From: Myxococcales bacterium
Lineage (GTDB): Bacteria > Myxococcota_A > UBA9160 > UBA4427
DNA length: 64,000 nt
Assembly (NCBI GenBank): GCA_012959805.1
Contig: DUCN01000013.1
Location: forward strand, 33,593-97,592
Reading direction: 5' to 3'
The notes beneath the pieces are model-generated. The model was not told the DNA's origin. It saw only the letters and a list, made by a program, of their open reading frames with translations, and made no database searches. Positions 26,568 through 35,702 of the stretch are shown one piece after another (the first letter of the stretch is position 1; every line of letters starts with the position of its first letter). Made by a program: the position numbers and the translations under genes.

Positions 26568-27442
26568 GCGTGTTCCCTCCGGAGGAAGCTTCCAAAATAG
26601 TTAGTCGAGAGCACGATCGAGCTCGGTTTACGAGAGTCTTCGATGAAGCCTGTGGGCACGTGAAGCGGTTCAGGCAAATCCGCGCACGAGAAGATGCCTG
26701 CCTGCGCCCGCATGTTGTCCGGGACCAGTTTGGGAGAGTCGATTGGCTCTGTGAGTTTCATATTGGCGGCGGCGCGATTGCCTCGTCGTGTCATAGCCCG
26801 GATTTCGGATACGGCGAGTCGCATTTCAAGCGGGTCCAACAAGTGCTCTTCCAGGAATGCGGCGTAGGGTTGGCCGAAGGCGCGCTCAACCGCACGCGCC
26901 TCTGCATGAAAGCCCAGACTGGCGTAGTGGAATCGCTCCCGAAATTCGTAAGCTTTTCGAATGAAACGATTGCGACTCAGGGTCTCGGTTCCTGAGAGAT
27001 TGGCGCGGGGCAGGTAGTTGCTGGGGGCTTGATTGCCGAGCGCCGCGCGATCGGAATGCCGTTCGCGGATCGTGCGGTGTTTGGCAACCCAGGGATCAGT
27101 ACACTCGAGTTCGGGGACTTGGGTCTGGAGCGGATCCTCCAGACAGAGCTTTCCGGATCCGCCGAGTAGTGCGACCGCCGCCGGGACATACCTTCTCCAA
27201 CACACTGCGACGTCGAAACTGGTACGCGTCGTAGTAGGCTCCTTCGAGTTCGAGCGCTGGATGCCCCAATCGTTAACATGCGACCCTTCAACTCCTACCA
27301 CAGCGACAGCGGCAGCCAGGATTTCGTGGTGATCGATTTCTGTCTCGGTCCGTTCATTCCAGACTGACGACAGCTGAGAGTGCGAGAACTTCACATCAAC
27401 TCCGGGTGGCGACCAGGTGGAGGGCGGGATATTTACTTTCAT
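26564..27442 (-). pseudogene. Decayed serine hydrolase (beta-lactamase fold) lacking the catalytic Ser-x-x-Lys
   Basis: 292 codons are open, but the sequence looks like a degenerated homologue of the beta-lactamase-fold hydrolases elsewhere in the window. LAAAVAVVGVEGSHVNDWG matches the first strands and VAALLGG-type VPAAVALLGGSGKLCLEDP matches the helix after the nucleophile. EFRERFHYASLGFH then AFLEEHLLDPLEM matches the second-motif region. Where Ser-x-x-Lys should be, the protein reads VCWRRY, and the usual Tyr-x-Asn is Tyr-Ala-Ser. The C-terminal third is missing. It may be expressed, but should be catalytically dead. Its start codon overlaps an operator palindrome. Confidence 0.6.
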
Positions 27443-27462
27443 ACATTCACAATTGATTGTAT
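27441..27462. promoter_or_regulatory. Predicted regulon operator, site 1
   Basis: Left half ATACATTC, spacer ACAATT, right half GATTGTAT; 19 of 22 positions agree with the consensus drawn from eight sites in this window. It lies between the decayed hydrolase and the S9 peptidase, 28 bases before the peptidase start. Confidence 0.7.
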
Positions 27463-27489
27463 GTTACTTCCTTCGATAGGAGAATCGCA

Positions 27490-29505
27490 ATGAAAACGGC
27501 CGTCGCCGACTCGGATCTGATTTCTCTAGACAGACTCTTTTCCGCCCAGAGCTACGACGCTCTCCAGATCAGCCCGGACGGCTCGATGGTCAGCTATATC
27601 GGGCCCCTCGATGGCGTGCCGAATATCTTCGTGGCGCCCGTCGCTGATATGGAGGCTGCCCGGCCTGTCACTGATCACAAAGGCCGAGGAATCCAGTCTC
27701 GCGATGTCAGTGGGAACGTCTTATACCGCTGGACCGCGTGCGGCAAATTCCTCGTGTATCCCCGGGACCGGGATGGCGACGAACGCTGGCAACTCTATCG
27801 AATCGACGTGGCGACGGGCGAAAGTCTGAACCTGACCCCCTTTGACGGTGCCCGCGCCGAGCTGCTGGTGAGCAGCGGTAAGCGGCCGGACGAGATCCTG
27901 GTCTCGATCGACGATCGTCAGGCTGGTGTTGGTGATCTGTATCGAATAGATCTCTTGTCGGGTGAGAGAACGCTCGTCGAAGAGAATCCCGGCTTCGTCG
28001 GCTATCTGGCTGATGCCGAACTGCGGCCGAGGGTCGCGGCGGCGTTAGGCGAGGCAGGTCGCATCGCGCTGCTGAAGTCGTCGGGCGACGGAGACTGGGC
28101 TCCCCTGGTCGAGATCCCCGCAAAGGATGTTTCGGCTTTCCTGGCCTCGATCGATCAGAAGATCGTCCGGATCGATGAAAAAGGGGAAGCGCTCTTCCTC
28201 TACGACAGCTGCGATCGCGATACGGCGGCACTCGTCCGAATCGAACTCGAATCGGGACAGAAAACGATGATCGCGTCGGATGAACGGGTAGATATCGGCG
28301 GAGTTCTCTATCACCTGACGGATGGACGCCCCCAGGCCTATGCGACCGTATGGAAGCGCCGTCGTTGGAATGTGCTCGACGAGGCGATTCGCGAGGACCT
28401 GGATTTTCTGACTGGCGCCCTCGACGGTGATCTCGATATTCTCAGCCGCTCCCGAGATGATGGATCATGGATCGTGAAATACACACTCTCGCACGAACCA
28501 GAGACGTTTCATCTCTACGACCGGTCTGCGCGAACGCTGCGCAAGCTGATGACGGGAACACCGGAGCTCGAAGGCGTCGAGATGGCTCCGATGCATCCGG
28601 TGGTGATCCCGTCGCGGGATGGATTCGATCTGGTGTCCTACGTAACCCTGCCGCTGGGCAGCGATCCGGATGCGACTGGTAGGCCGGACAAGCCCGTTCC
28701 CCTCGTACTGCTCGTTCATGGTGGGCCGGGCGACGAGCGCGCAATCTATGCCTATGCCCCATTCTTGCAGTGGCTTTCGAGTCGGGGGTATGGCTCGCTC
28801 TATGTGAACTTCCGTGGCTCTCCGGGTTTCGGAAAGCGTTTTATGAATGCGGCTGTTCGCGAGTGGGGCGGTGCCATGCATGACGATTTGATCGACCAGG
28901 TCGAATGGGCCATCGCCGAGGGGATTACATCAAGGGACCGCGTTGCCATCCTGGGAGGCAGTTATGGAGGCTATGCGGCGCTCGTCGGAATGACGATGAC
29001 GCCTGATGTATTCGCCTGCGGCATCGATCTCGTCGGCCCCTCCAGCATCGAGAAGCCGATGCCTCATTGGACGGAAGAGGGCATGGCGCAATCGATGGGA
29101 GACCCTCGAACGCCAGAGGGACGGGAATTGCTCGCGGCGAGGTCGCCCACCAACTTCGCCGATCAGATCCAGCATCCAATCTTGATCGGGCAAGGGGCGA
29201 ACGATTCGCGTGTTCCACAGGATCAATCGGATCAGATGGTCGAAATCATGACGGGGCAAGGTGCGGAGGTCGTTTATGCACTGTACCCCGACGAGGGGCA
29301 CGGACTGAACCGACACGAGAACAATCGCTCGTTCTGGGCGATTGCTGAGATCTTTCTCGCCCGCTGCCTGGGTGGGCGTTATCGACCGCTGGCGGATGAA
29401 CTCGAGGGGTCGAGTCTCGAGGTGCCGGTCGGGGTCGAGCACATCCCGGGGCTCGCTGAAGCGCTCGAACGGCGAACGGCCACGGTGGACTCGGCCACGA
29501 AATAG
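27490..29505 (+). CDS. S9-family serine peptidase (prolyl oligopeptidase/acylaminoacyl peptidase-like)
   Basis: About 671 residues. The N-terminal ~400 residues form a predicted beta-propeller (repeated SPDG-like turns: LQISPDGSMVSYIG), followed by an alpha/beta hydrolase domain. The triad is Ser ~491 in GGSYGGYAALVG, Asp ~572 in GQGANDSRVP and His ~604 in PDEGHGLNRH. Such enzymes trim short peptides or remove acylated N-terminal residues. No signal peptide is visible. I chose ATG 27490 because AGGAG precedes it; the frame is open upstream. Operator site 1 lies immediately upstream. Confidence 0.92.
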   Translation: MKTAVADSDLISLDRLFSAQSYDALQISPDGSMVSYIGPLDGVPNIFVAPVADMEAARPVTDHKGRGIQSRDVSGNVLYRWTACGKFLVYPRDRDGDERWQLYRIDVATGESLNLTPFDGARAELLVSSGKRPDEILVSIDDRQAGVGDLYRIDLLSGERTLVEENPGFVGYLADAELRPRVAAALGEAGRIALLKSSGDGDWAPLVEIPAKDVSAFLASIDQKIVRIDEKGEALFLYDSCDRDTAALVRIELESGQKTMIASDERVDIGGVLYHLTDGRPQAYATVWKRRRWNVLDEAIREDLDFLTGALDGDLDILSRSRDDGSWIVKYTLSHEPETFHLYDRSARTLRKLMTGTPELEGVEMAPMHPVVIPSRDGFDLVSYVTLPLGSDPDATGRPDKPVPLVLLVHGGPGDERAIYAYAPFLQWLSSRGYGSLYVNFRGSPGFGKRFMNAAVREWGGAMHDDLIDQVEWAIAEGITSRDRVAILGGSYGGYAALVGMTMTPDVFACGIDLVGPSSIEKPMPHWTEEGMAQSMGDPRTPEGRELLAARSPTNFADQIQHPILIGQGANDSRVPQDQSDQMVEIMTGQGAEVVYALYPDEGHGLNRHENNRSFWAIAEIFLARCLGGRYRPLADELEGSSLEVPVGVEHIPGLAEALERRTATVDSATK

Positions 29506-29611
29506 CGCGTGTTAGGTTTCTTCAAGCGGATAAGGATCTTGCTTTCGTCGGGGCCGTGCCATCTGCGATGAAACTGGGTTGGTATCGATCACGCGAAAAT
29601 CTGATTCGCGT

Positions 29612-30691
29612 CTATGCATGCTTGGTTGGAATGGGTCTTTCGCGCCAGCTCTTCGTTTCCGGCCCGCGCTGCGCTTGGGTAGAGGGCGATTTCCAGACCC
29701 GCTTGGCGATACGGTAGAAATTTTCGCCCAGTATTCCGAGGATGGCATTCTCTGGATATCCGAGTCTCACGAGGCCGGCCGTGATTTCCGGCATCCTCTC
29801 CGGTTCGATGAAGCGAATCCCGGGCGCATAACCGTGGCCGTCGGGGAATGAGTCGGCGAATTCGTCGAGTATTTCGTCGAGATCAAGCCCGTCGAAACAA
29901 AAGTCCAATCCCAGTCCGACGTGTTCGGGGCCGACCAATTGGACCATATGGTCGACGTGATGGATGAGACGTTCCACCATGCGATCGTTTCCACCCAGGA
30001 ATAGTCCGACACCGTTGATGCCGATGACCCCGCCGTTTTTCGCGCAGGCTTTGATGAGTTCGTCGGGAATGTTGCGGGGGTGGTCGGTCAAGGCTCGTGC
30101 ATTCGAATGAGACAAGATCACGGGTGTGTCGTTATGTTCGAATGCGTCCATCGAAGTTCGGTAGCCGGTGTGTGAGCAGCAGGCGATCATGCCGACCCGC
30201 GCCATTTCATCGAGCAGGTCACGTCCGAAGTCCGAGAGCCCGGGATCGTTCCCGTGGCAACCTCCTCCGACGTTGTTGGCGCGGTTGTAGGCCAGCGACA
30301 TCCAGCGAACACCCAGGTCGTAGAAGCTCGAGACCAGTGACAATTGAGTCCCGATCGCGGACGCCCCCTCGATGTTGAAAGCGACGGCCAGCTTCCCCTG
30401 GTCTATTGCCCGGGGAATGTCTTCGACCTGTTCGACGAGCGCATATTTGTCAGGTCGCCGCTGAAGCCACCAATGCATAAAGGAGGCGATCCGAAACTGT
30501 TGTTCCAGGCCGATGTTTGCGGCGCCGACGTTGATATGAATGATGGAGACGCCAGCCTTCTTGTATCTCAAGAGCTGTGGCAAATAGGTGTCATCCGTCC
30601 GTAGTGGCATGCACCCGTGGCAATCCCATACCAATGCTTTGGCGTGCAAACGCGCTGCTACGCCATCGGTCTCGAAGCTGTCAATGGGCAC
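29612..30691 (-). CDS. Membrane dipeptidase (renal dipeptidase, M19) family protein
   Basis: About 359 residues from GTG 30691. Family metal-site segments are the bridging Glu in FNIEGASAIG, His in CCSHTGYRTS and LSHSNARALTDHPRN, and Asp in VGLGLDFCFDG. The first His-x-Asp pair reads WDCHGCMPL, so the usual Asp ligand is a Cys (~27). M19 enzymes hydrolyse dipeptides, often with a D-residue at the C-terminal side. It shares the regulon: operator site 2 lies 31 bases upstream of its start. Confidence 0.87.
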   Translation of the reverse strand: MPIDSFETDGVAARLHAKALVWDCHGCMPLRTDDTYLPQLLRYKKAGVSIIHINVGAANIGLEQQFRIASFMHWWLQRRPDKYALVEQVEDIPRAIDQGKLAVAFNIEGASAIGTQLSLVSSFYDLGVRWMSLAYNRANNVGGGCHGNDPGLSDFGRDLLDEMARVGMIACCSHTGYRTSMDAFEHNDTPVILSHSNARALTDHPRNIPDELIKACAKNGGVIGINGVGLFLGGNDRMVERLIHHVDHMVQLVGPEHVGLGLDFCFDGLDLDEILDEFADSFPDGHGYAPGIRFIEPERMPEITAGLVRLGYPENAILGILGENFYRIAKRVWKSPSTQAQRGPETKSWRERPIPTKHA

Positions 30692-30721
30692 GATGGATTA
30701 GCCCCTCGGGAATTCATATAC

Positions 30722-30743
30722 ATACATTCTGGAATGCATTATA
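30722..30743. promoter_or_regulatory. Predicted regulon operator, site 2 (degenerate right half)
   Basis: Left half ATACATTC exact, spacer TGGAAT, right half GCATTATA; about 15 of 22 positions match. A tighter dyad ATTC-TG-GAAT overlaps it. It lies upstream of the M19 dipeptidase and downstream of the DUF885 gene. Confidence 0.45.
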
Positions 30744-30939
30744 CACGCCGGAGGGGTCTTCGCTCCGGTCACTTCTTCAATTCCAGCCATTGTTGAGAAC
30801 TCTGCCCGCTGCGCTTCAGCTCAAAACCCTTGAGATGCGCATTTTCCGGCAGCGCGCGGACGGCCTCGCCTCGGACCACCGCCGCCGTGGAGAACTGATC
30901 GCGTGCTTGAGCGTATCGAGCCCGCTCGTACGGAGAGCA

Positions 30940-32715
30940 TCAGTCTCGCGTGCGAGGTGTCTGCCCATGATCGACCTCTGCGATGGCAGTCATGGCTTTG
31001 TCGACTACCTCTTCGAGGATGGCCAATGGCAGCGATCCGTGTTTGAGGACGGCCGTGTGGAATTGTCGGATATGGAATTCGTCGCCAAGACGATCACGCA
31101 TGCGATCGCGAAGCCCGAGGAACTTGAGCATGCCGATCTTGTAGGAACAGGTCTGTCCTGGGTTGCCAGCAATTCGGTCGACCATGGCCTCGGAAAACTC
31201 AGTGGACGATCCTGTCTGCTCCGCGAAGAAACGCATGCCTTCGTCTCTCGTCCAACCTTTTTGATGAATGCCCGTGTCGAGAACGAGGTTCGCTGTGGAG
31301 ACCAACTCGCGGCGCATTCGAGCGACATTCCAGAGTGGATCGCTGTTGAAGCCATGTTCCCAGGGAATCGTCTCGGCGTATTTCGCCCAGCCCTCAATAT
31401 AGGAATCGAAGGTGACCATTCGGCGAACGGCGGGAAGTCCTTCGAGTTCTTGTGCGAGGGCGAGTTGGAGATGATGGCCGGGAAAAGTTTCGTGGTAGCA
31501 GACGGTCGTGGTATCGAGCATCGACTCCGCGAGCGCCACTGACAAGTTCAGCTCGAAGATGCCGGGTCGCGATCCGTCCGACGCAGGCGGTTGGTAACAA
31601 TGGTGACGGCTGTTTTCTGCGAATGCCGGTGTGGGCTCGACGACCACGGGCGATCGAGGAAGGCGGTCGAAGATCGTTCCGATCTGGGATTCTGTGGTCG
31701 CGATGATTTTGGTTAGATCGTCGAGCATTCGGGTGCGCGTTTCCGGCGTGTCGGGTTGTCTGAATTTCGGATCGTTGTCGAGGGCCTGGCAGCGGGCGAT
31801 TAGGCTTCCGCTGCCGTATCCAATATCCCGAAACGCGGTGTCGAGTCGCCCCTCGATCGACGCGAGTTCGTGCAGGCCGAGTGTGTGGATCTCCTCTGCG
31901 CTGGCATTAGTCGTCGTCGCACTTTTCAGGCAGAAGTCGTAGTAGGCATCACCGTCGGGCAACCTGTGTACGCCGAGTGTTTCGGGTGCGCGTTCGAGCT
32001 GCGAGGTGAGGAAAGTCTCGAGCTTCGAATAGGCCGGGTATAGAGAGTTGCGAATCTCCTCTTCGGATCGATCGAGTAGGCTACGCCTTGCACCGTCACT
32101 GATGTCGTCCACGGCCTCTAGTTTTTCTGCGAGCGACATGTGGAGCAGGCTCTTGCGTGCATCCGTCGCCAGGAAGCTAGAGATCTCTTCGAGGGTCTTC
32201 GTGAGTAGCGCGCGCGGGAGTACATTCCTGTTTGCTTCGCGTCGCTCGAGTCCGTCGACCAGATCGGCAAAAACGGTCGGAAGCTGCGACAAGCGTTCCA
32301 TGTAGTCTTCCGCATCCGTCTCGTCCGCGACGGAATGTAGATTGGCTAGCAAGACGGGCAATTGCGTTTGAATGCCGGCGGCCGGCCGCGCGGGCTGGTC
32401 ATGCTCGGCGAAGTCGCGGCCGCGTACGCCGAGGAGCGGACCTTCGTTTGCGTATTCGAGAAAGAACTCGAATACACGAGTTGTTAGGCGTTCTTCGGGC
32501 GTTTGCTCGTCGATGGGAAAGGCGCGTAGCTCGGCAAGGGACCTCTCCATCCCCTGCATGCGATTCTCGGCCCCGCTTTGGGAGTAGTCGGCGAAGGCGT
32601 TCATCGCGAGGCGGTTCCCTGCGACTTCGCGGATGCCGAGTTCGAGTGGGAACTCGGGAACTTCGGCGATCAACTTGGCGAAGGAGCGTTCGTGGAATTC
32701 GCTGATGGCGGACAA
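30940..32715 (-). CDS. DUF885 family metallopeptidase-like protein
   Basis: 591 residues, typical for DUF885. The zincin-like segment CYHETFPGHHLQLALAQE gives HExx(x)H-type ligands, and EGWAKYAETIPWE follows at the right distance; NGCSYKIGM-like TCSYKIGMLKFLGLRDR closes the domain. Bacterial DUF885 proteins are predicted metal-dependent peptidases; most are lipoproteins, but this one has no signal peptide. The start is TTG 32715, nine bases after AGGAG. Operator site 3 lies 22 bases upstream, shared with the divergent flavoenzyme pair. Confidence 0.85.
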   Translation of the reverse strand: MSAISEFHERSFAKLIAEVPEFPLELGIREVAGNRLAMNAFADYSQSGAENRMQGMERSLAELRAFPIDEQTPEERLTTRVFEFFLEYANEGPLLGVRGRDFAEHDQPARPAAGIQTQLPVLLANLHSVADETDAEDYMERLSQLPTVFADLVDGLERREANRNVLPRALLTKTLEEISSFLATDARKSLLHMSLAEKLEAVDDISDGARRSLLDRSEEEIRNSLYPAYSKLETFLTSQLERAPETLGVHRLPDGDAYYDFCLKSATTTNASAEEIHTLGLHELASIEGRLDTAFRDIGYGSGSLIARCQALDNDPKFRQPDTPETRTRMLDDLTKIIATTESQIGTIFDRLPRSPVVVEPTPAFAENSRHHCYQPPASDGSRPGIFELNLSVALAESMLDTTTVCYHETFPGHHLQLALAQELEGLPAVRRMVTFDSYIEGWAKYAETIPWEHGFNSDPLWNVARMRRELVSTANLVLDTGIHQKGWTRDEGMRFFAEQTGSSTEFSEAMVDRIAGNPGQTCSYKIGMLKFLGLRDRMRDRLGDEFHIRQFHTAVLKHGSLPLAILEEVVDKAMTAIAEVDHGQTPRTRD

Positions 32716-32736
32716 AGACGATCACTCCTGGATATG

Positions 32737-32758
32737 ATACAATCATTCATGATTGAAC
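32737..32758. promoter_or_regulatory. Predicted regulon operator, site 3
   Basis: Read on the plus strand: ATACAATC, spacer ATTCAT, GATTGAAC; 17 of 22 consensus matches in reverse orientation. It sits in the divergent gap between DUF885 and the first DAO-type flavoprotein. Confidence 0.65.
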
Positions 32759-32795
32759 GTGGAATTCTATCCGTTTCCGACGCGTCTAGGCAAGG

Positions 32796-34109
32796 ATGCC
32801 CGACCTGGAAGGGATTGGCTGCGATGGGCGAGTCGCAGACAGGGAATATGGAGGGGCGGTGGCCGATCGGTCGGACGTCGTGATCGTGGGCGGTGGCATC
32901 GTGGGGGTTTGCTCCGCTTATTTTCTGGCCGAGCAGGGTGCGCGAGTCACACTGCTCGAACGAGGCGAAATTTGCTCCGGCTGCTCCGAGGGCAATGCTG
33001 GTTGGATCTTTCCGAGTCACAGCACGCCGCTTCCGGCTCCCGGCGCGATGCGAAAGGCGTTGGGCTGGCTATTCGATCCGGCAAGCCCCTTCTACATCAA
33101 GCTGCGGCTGAACCTGGACTTGGTTCGTTGGCTCTGGATATTCGCTCGTTCCTGTACCGAGTCGCGAGCGCGCCGAACCTTCGAACTCAATCGAGAACTG
33201 AGTCTGCAGAGCCGAACGCTCTATGAAACACTCGCCGCCTTGTCGGGACTCGAATTCGATTGGACGAAGGAGGGGCTGCTGCTCGTCTGTCGAACTCGGG
33301 CGGGGCTTTCGGAGGTCGAAGAGGAGCTCAGGCTCTTGAAGGCGCTCGGGGGGGAGGGTCGGCGCCTTGACGGCGATGAAACCCGTGAGCTGGTGCCGCA
33401 GTTGAGCGCGGAGATACAGGGCGGCATCCACTATCCGGCAGATGCGCATATCCAGCCCGCTTCCTTCGTCCGGGGTATCGCCGCGCAATGCAAGCGTCGA
33501 GGGGTTCGCATCTTAAGCGGCGTCGAAGCGATTGCCTTCGAGACCTCGGGCAGTCGCATCTCGCGCGTCGTCGCGACCAAGGGTGACTTCAAATGCGATC
33601 ACGTCGTGCTCGCCGGGGGTGCCTGGTCAGCTGGGCTCGTCGCGCCACTTGGTCTTCGGATTCCGGTCGAGAGCGCGAAGGGCTACTCGGTGACCTTCGA
33701 ACGCCCCGACGATTTCGGAAATATCCCGATGTTGCTGGCCGAGGCAAAGGTCGGTGTGAGTCCATGCCAGGGAACGCTGCGTTTTGCGGGGACACTCGAA
33801 CTCGCCGGCCTCGATCTGTCGATCAATGAACGACGGCTTCGCGCGATTCTCGACGCGGGGCGGCTTTTTCTGCCGGGACTTCCAGAACTCGTGCGGTTGG
33901 AGACCTGGCGCGGGCTGCGACCCTGTACGCCCGATGATTTGCCGATCATCGGGCGACCCCACGCAGTGACGAACCTCGTTCTCGCCACGGGTCATGGCAT
34001 GAGCGGGATCTCGCAGGGGCCGATCACGGGGAAGCTCGTGGCGGAACTCGTGTCCGGCGATCGACCCGCCGTCGATCTGGCTCCCTTCTCTCCTGATCGC
34101 TTTCGGTAA
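32796..34109 (+). CDS. FAD-dependent D-amino-acid dehydrogenase (DadA/DAO)-like oxidoreductase
   Basis: Up to 437 residues; the homologous part starts at VVIVGGGIVGVCSAYFLAEQ, so GTG 32859 is a possible alternative start. The FAD Rossmann motif is followed by LLERGEICSGCSEGNAGWIFPS, a DadA-type flavin-contact segment, and C-terminal GLRPCTPDDLPIIGR and ATGHGMSGISQGPITGKL. This matches D-amino-acid dehydrogenases that deaminate D-amino acids to 2-oxo acids and reduce quinone. It is followed nine bases later by a second DAO-family gene and is divergent from DUF885 across operator 3. Confidence 0.87.
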   Translation: MPDLEGIGCDGRVADREYGGAVADRSDVVIVGGGIVGVCSAYFLAEQGARVTLLERGEICSGCSEGNAGWIFPSHSTPLPAPGAMRKALGWLFDPASPFYIKLRLNLDLVRWLWIFARSCTESRARRTFELNRELSLQSRTLYETLAALSGLEFDWTKEGLLLVCRTRAGLSEVEEELRLLKALGGEGRRLDGDETRELVPQLSAEIQGGIHYPADAHIQPASFVRGIAAQCKRRGVRILSGVEAIAFETSGSRISRVVATKGDFKCDHVVLAGGAWSAGLVAPLGLRIPVESAKGYSVTFERPDDFGNIPMLLAEAKVGVSPCQGTLRFAGTLELAGLDLSINERRLRAILDAGRLFLPGLPELVRLETWRGLRPCTPDDLPIIGRPHAVTNLVLATGHGMSGISQGPITGKLVAELVSGDRPAVDLAPFSPDRFR

Positions 34110-34118
34110 GGTCGGACC

Positions 34119-35426
34119 ATGCCTCGCAGCGCAGACGCAATTGTCATCGGCGCCGGAATCATTGGCTGCGCGATCTCCTTTGAACTGGCCAAGCGCGGTC
34201 GACGCGTTGTTTGCGTCGAGAAACTCCCAGCCGCCGGATATGGCCCAACGGGTGCTTCCTCAGCCATTGTCCGTACGCACTATTCGACGGAAGTCGGAGT
34301 GGCGATGGCGTATGAAGGCTATGCCTATTGGCGAGATTGGCAGGACTATATCGGGACGCGCGACGAGAACGGGTTCGCACGTTTCGTCGATTCGGGCGCG
34401 ATCATCATCGACAACCCCGACTACGATCTCGAGAAGGCCGTGGGGCTCTTTGATCGTGCCGGAATCGACTACGAGCGCTGGGATCTCGATGCGCTCACCG
34501 CGCGGCTGCCGATCTTTGATCGCGGTGCATTTTGGCCACCCAAGCGCCCGGACGAGGATGCCTTCTGGGATGAGTCCGAGAAAGATATTGCTGGCGCGCT
34601 CTTCATGCCCCAGTCGGGGTTCGTGCCCGACCCTCAGCTTGCCACCCACAATTTGATGCGCGCCGCCGAAAATCGCGGCGCAGAGTTCTTGTTTCGGCGT
34701 GAGGTAACGGAGATTTTCCAGAGCGGGGGTCGCGTAAAGGGTGTGAAATTGGGCGACGGTGAGAGGATCGAGGGCCCGGTCGTCGTCAACGCAGCCGGAA
34801 CATATTCTTCGGCTCTCAATCGGATGGCAGGGGTCGACGAAGGAATGGCCGTCAAGACGCGCTCTCTGCGTGTCGAGGTCCACTGTGTCTCCGCGCCGGA
34901 GGGTTTCGACTTCGAAGAGCATGGATGTTATGTATTCGACGGCGATACAGGCGTCTACTTTCGCCCTGAGGTCGGCAACACGATTCTGGTCGGCAGCGAA
35001 GATCCGGAATGTGATCCGCGGCAATGGATTGATGATCCCGCCGACTACGATCGTGAGATCACCGAAGCGCAGTGGCGTGCGCAAGTCTTTCGACTCGCCA
35101 AGCGGATCCCGAGTCTGCCGATCCCGGCCCGACCCAGTGGCCTGGTGAGCCTCTACGACGTGTCGGACGATTGGATTCCCATCTACGACAAATCGGATCT
35201 CCCGGGCTTCTACATGGCCATCGGGACCAGCGGCAATCAATTCAAGAATGCGGGGGTGGCCGGGAATTTGATGGCGGAGTTGATCGAGGCCTGTGAAGGG
35301 GGGCAGGACCACGATCGCGAGCCGGTCTGCGTAAGCGGGCGATATACAGGCTGCCGGCTTGACGCAGGGTTCTTTTCGAGACGCCGCGAATTACACCACG
35401 AGAGCAGCTTCAGTGTGAACGGGTAG
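34119..35426 (+). CDS. FAD-dependent oxidoreductase of the DAO/sarcosine-dimethylglycine oxidase family
   Basis: 435 residues. FAD-binding motif AIVIGAGIIGCAISFELAKRG at the N-terminus, then GPTGASSAIVRTHYS and C-terminal YDVSDDWIPIYDKSDLPGFY, GTSGNQFKNAGVAG and DAGFFSRRRELHHESSFSV. This is the pattern of sarcosine/N-methyl-amino-acid oxidases and glycine-oxidase relatives, distinct from the DadA-like gene upstream. N-methylated or secondary amino acids are plausible substrates. The two flavoproteins form one operon. Confidence 0.86.
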   Translation: MPRSADAIVIGAGIIGCAISFELAKRGRRVVCVEKLPAAGYGPTGASSAIVRTHYSTEVGVAMAYEGYAYWRDWQDYIGTRDENGFARFVDSGAIIIDNPDYDLEKAVGLFDRAGIDYERWDLDALTARLPIFDRGAFWPPKRPDEDAFWDESEKDIAGALFMPQSGFVPDPQLATHNLMRAAENRGAEFLFRREVTEIFQSGGRVKGVKLGDGERIEGPVVVNAAGTYSSALNRMAGVDEGMAVKTRSLRVEVHCVSAPEGFDFEEHGCYVFDGDTGVYFRPEVGNTILVGSEDPECDPRQWIDDPADYDREITEAQWRAQVFRLAKRIPSLPIPARPSGLVSLYDVSDDWIPIYDKSDLPGFYMAIGTSGNQFKNAGVAGNLMAELIEACEGGQDHDREPVCVSGRYTGCRLDAGFFSRRRELHHESSFSVNG

Positions 35427-35470
35427 GGCAGCCTAGCTGACGCTGCGTTCCCGGTCCTTCCAGGATCATT

Positions 35471-35662
35471 GTCGAAGTTTACGTATACCGAGGCATCGTT
35501 GACATGAGAAAATCGATCAACGGCCTCTCGGCGCTGGTCGAACAAGAACTCGGCCTAAACCCTTTCGCTCCACGCCTCTTTGTCTTCTGTAATCGACAGC
35601 GCGACAAGATCAAGATTCTGTACTGGGAGCGGAGCGGCTTTGTTCTCTGGTACATCAGCTAG
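35471..35662 (+). mobile_element. tnpB: IS66-family TnpB (Orf2) remnant
   Basis: The frame reads VEVYVYRGIVDMRKSINGL, then ALVEQELGLNPF, LFVFCNRQRDKIKILYWERSG and FVLWYIS-stop. This is the diagnostic core of the IS66 TnpB accessory protein, truncated just before its usual C-terminal KRLE segment and lacking a proper start. No TnpA or TnpC is adjacent. It is a decayed insertion between the second flavoenzyme and asparaginase; the rest of this 276-base gap holds nothing else I can recognise. Confidence 0.88.
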
Positions 35663-35702
35663 CGAGAGTCCCCCTCTCTCCTTGCCTGTTTCCGATCTCG
35701 TT

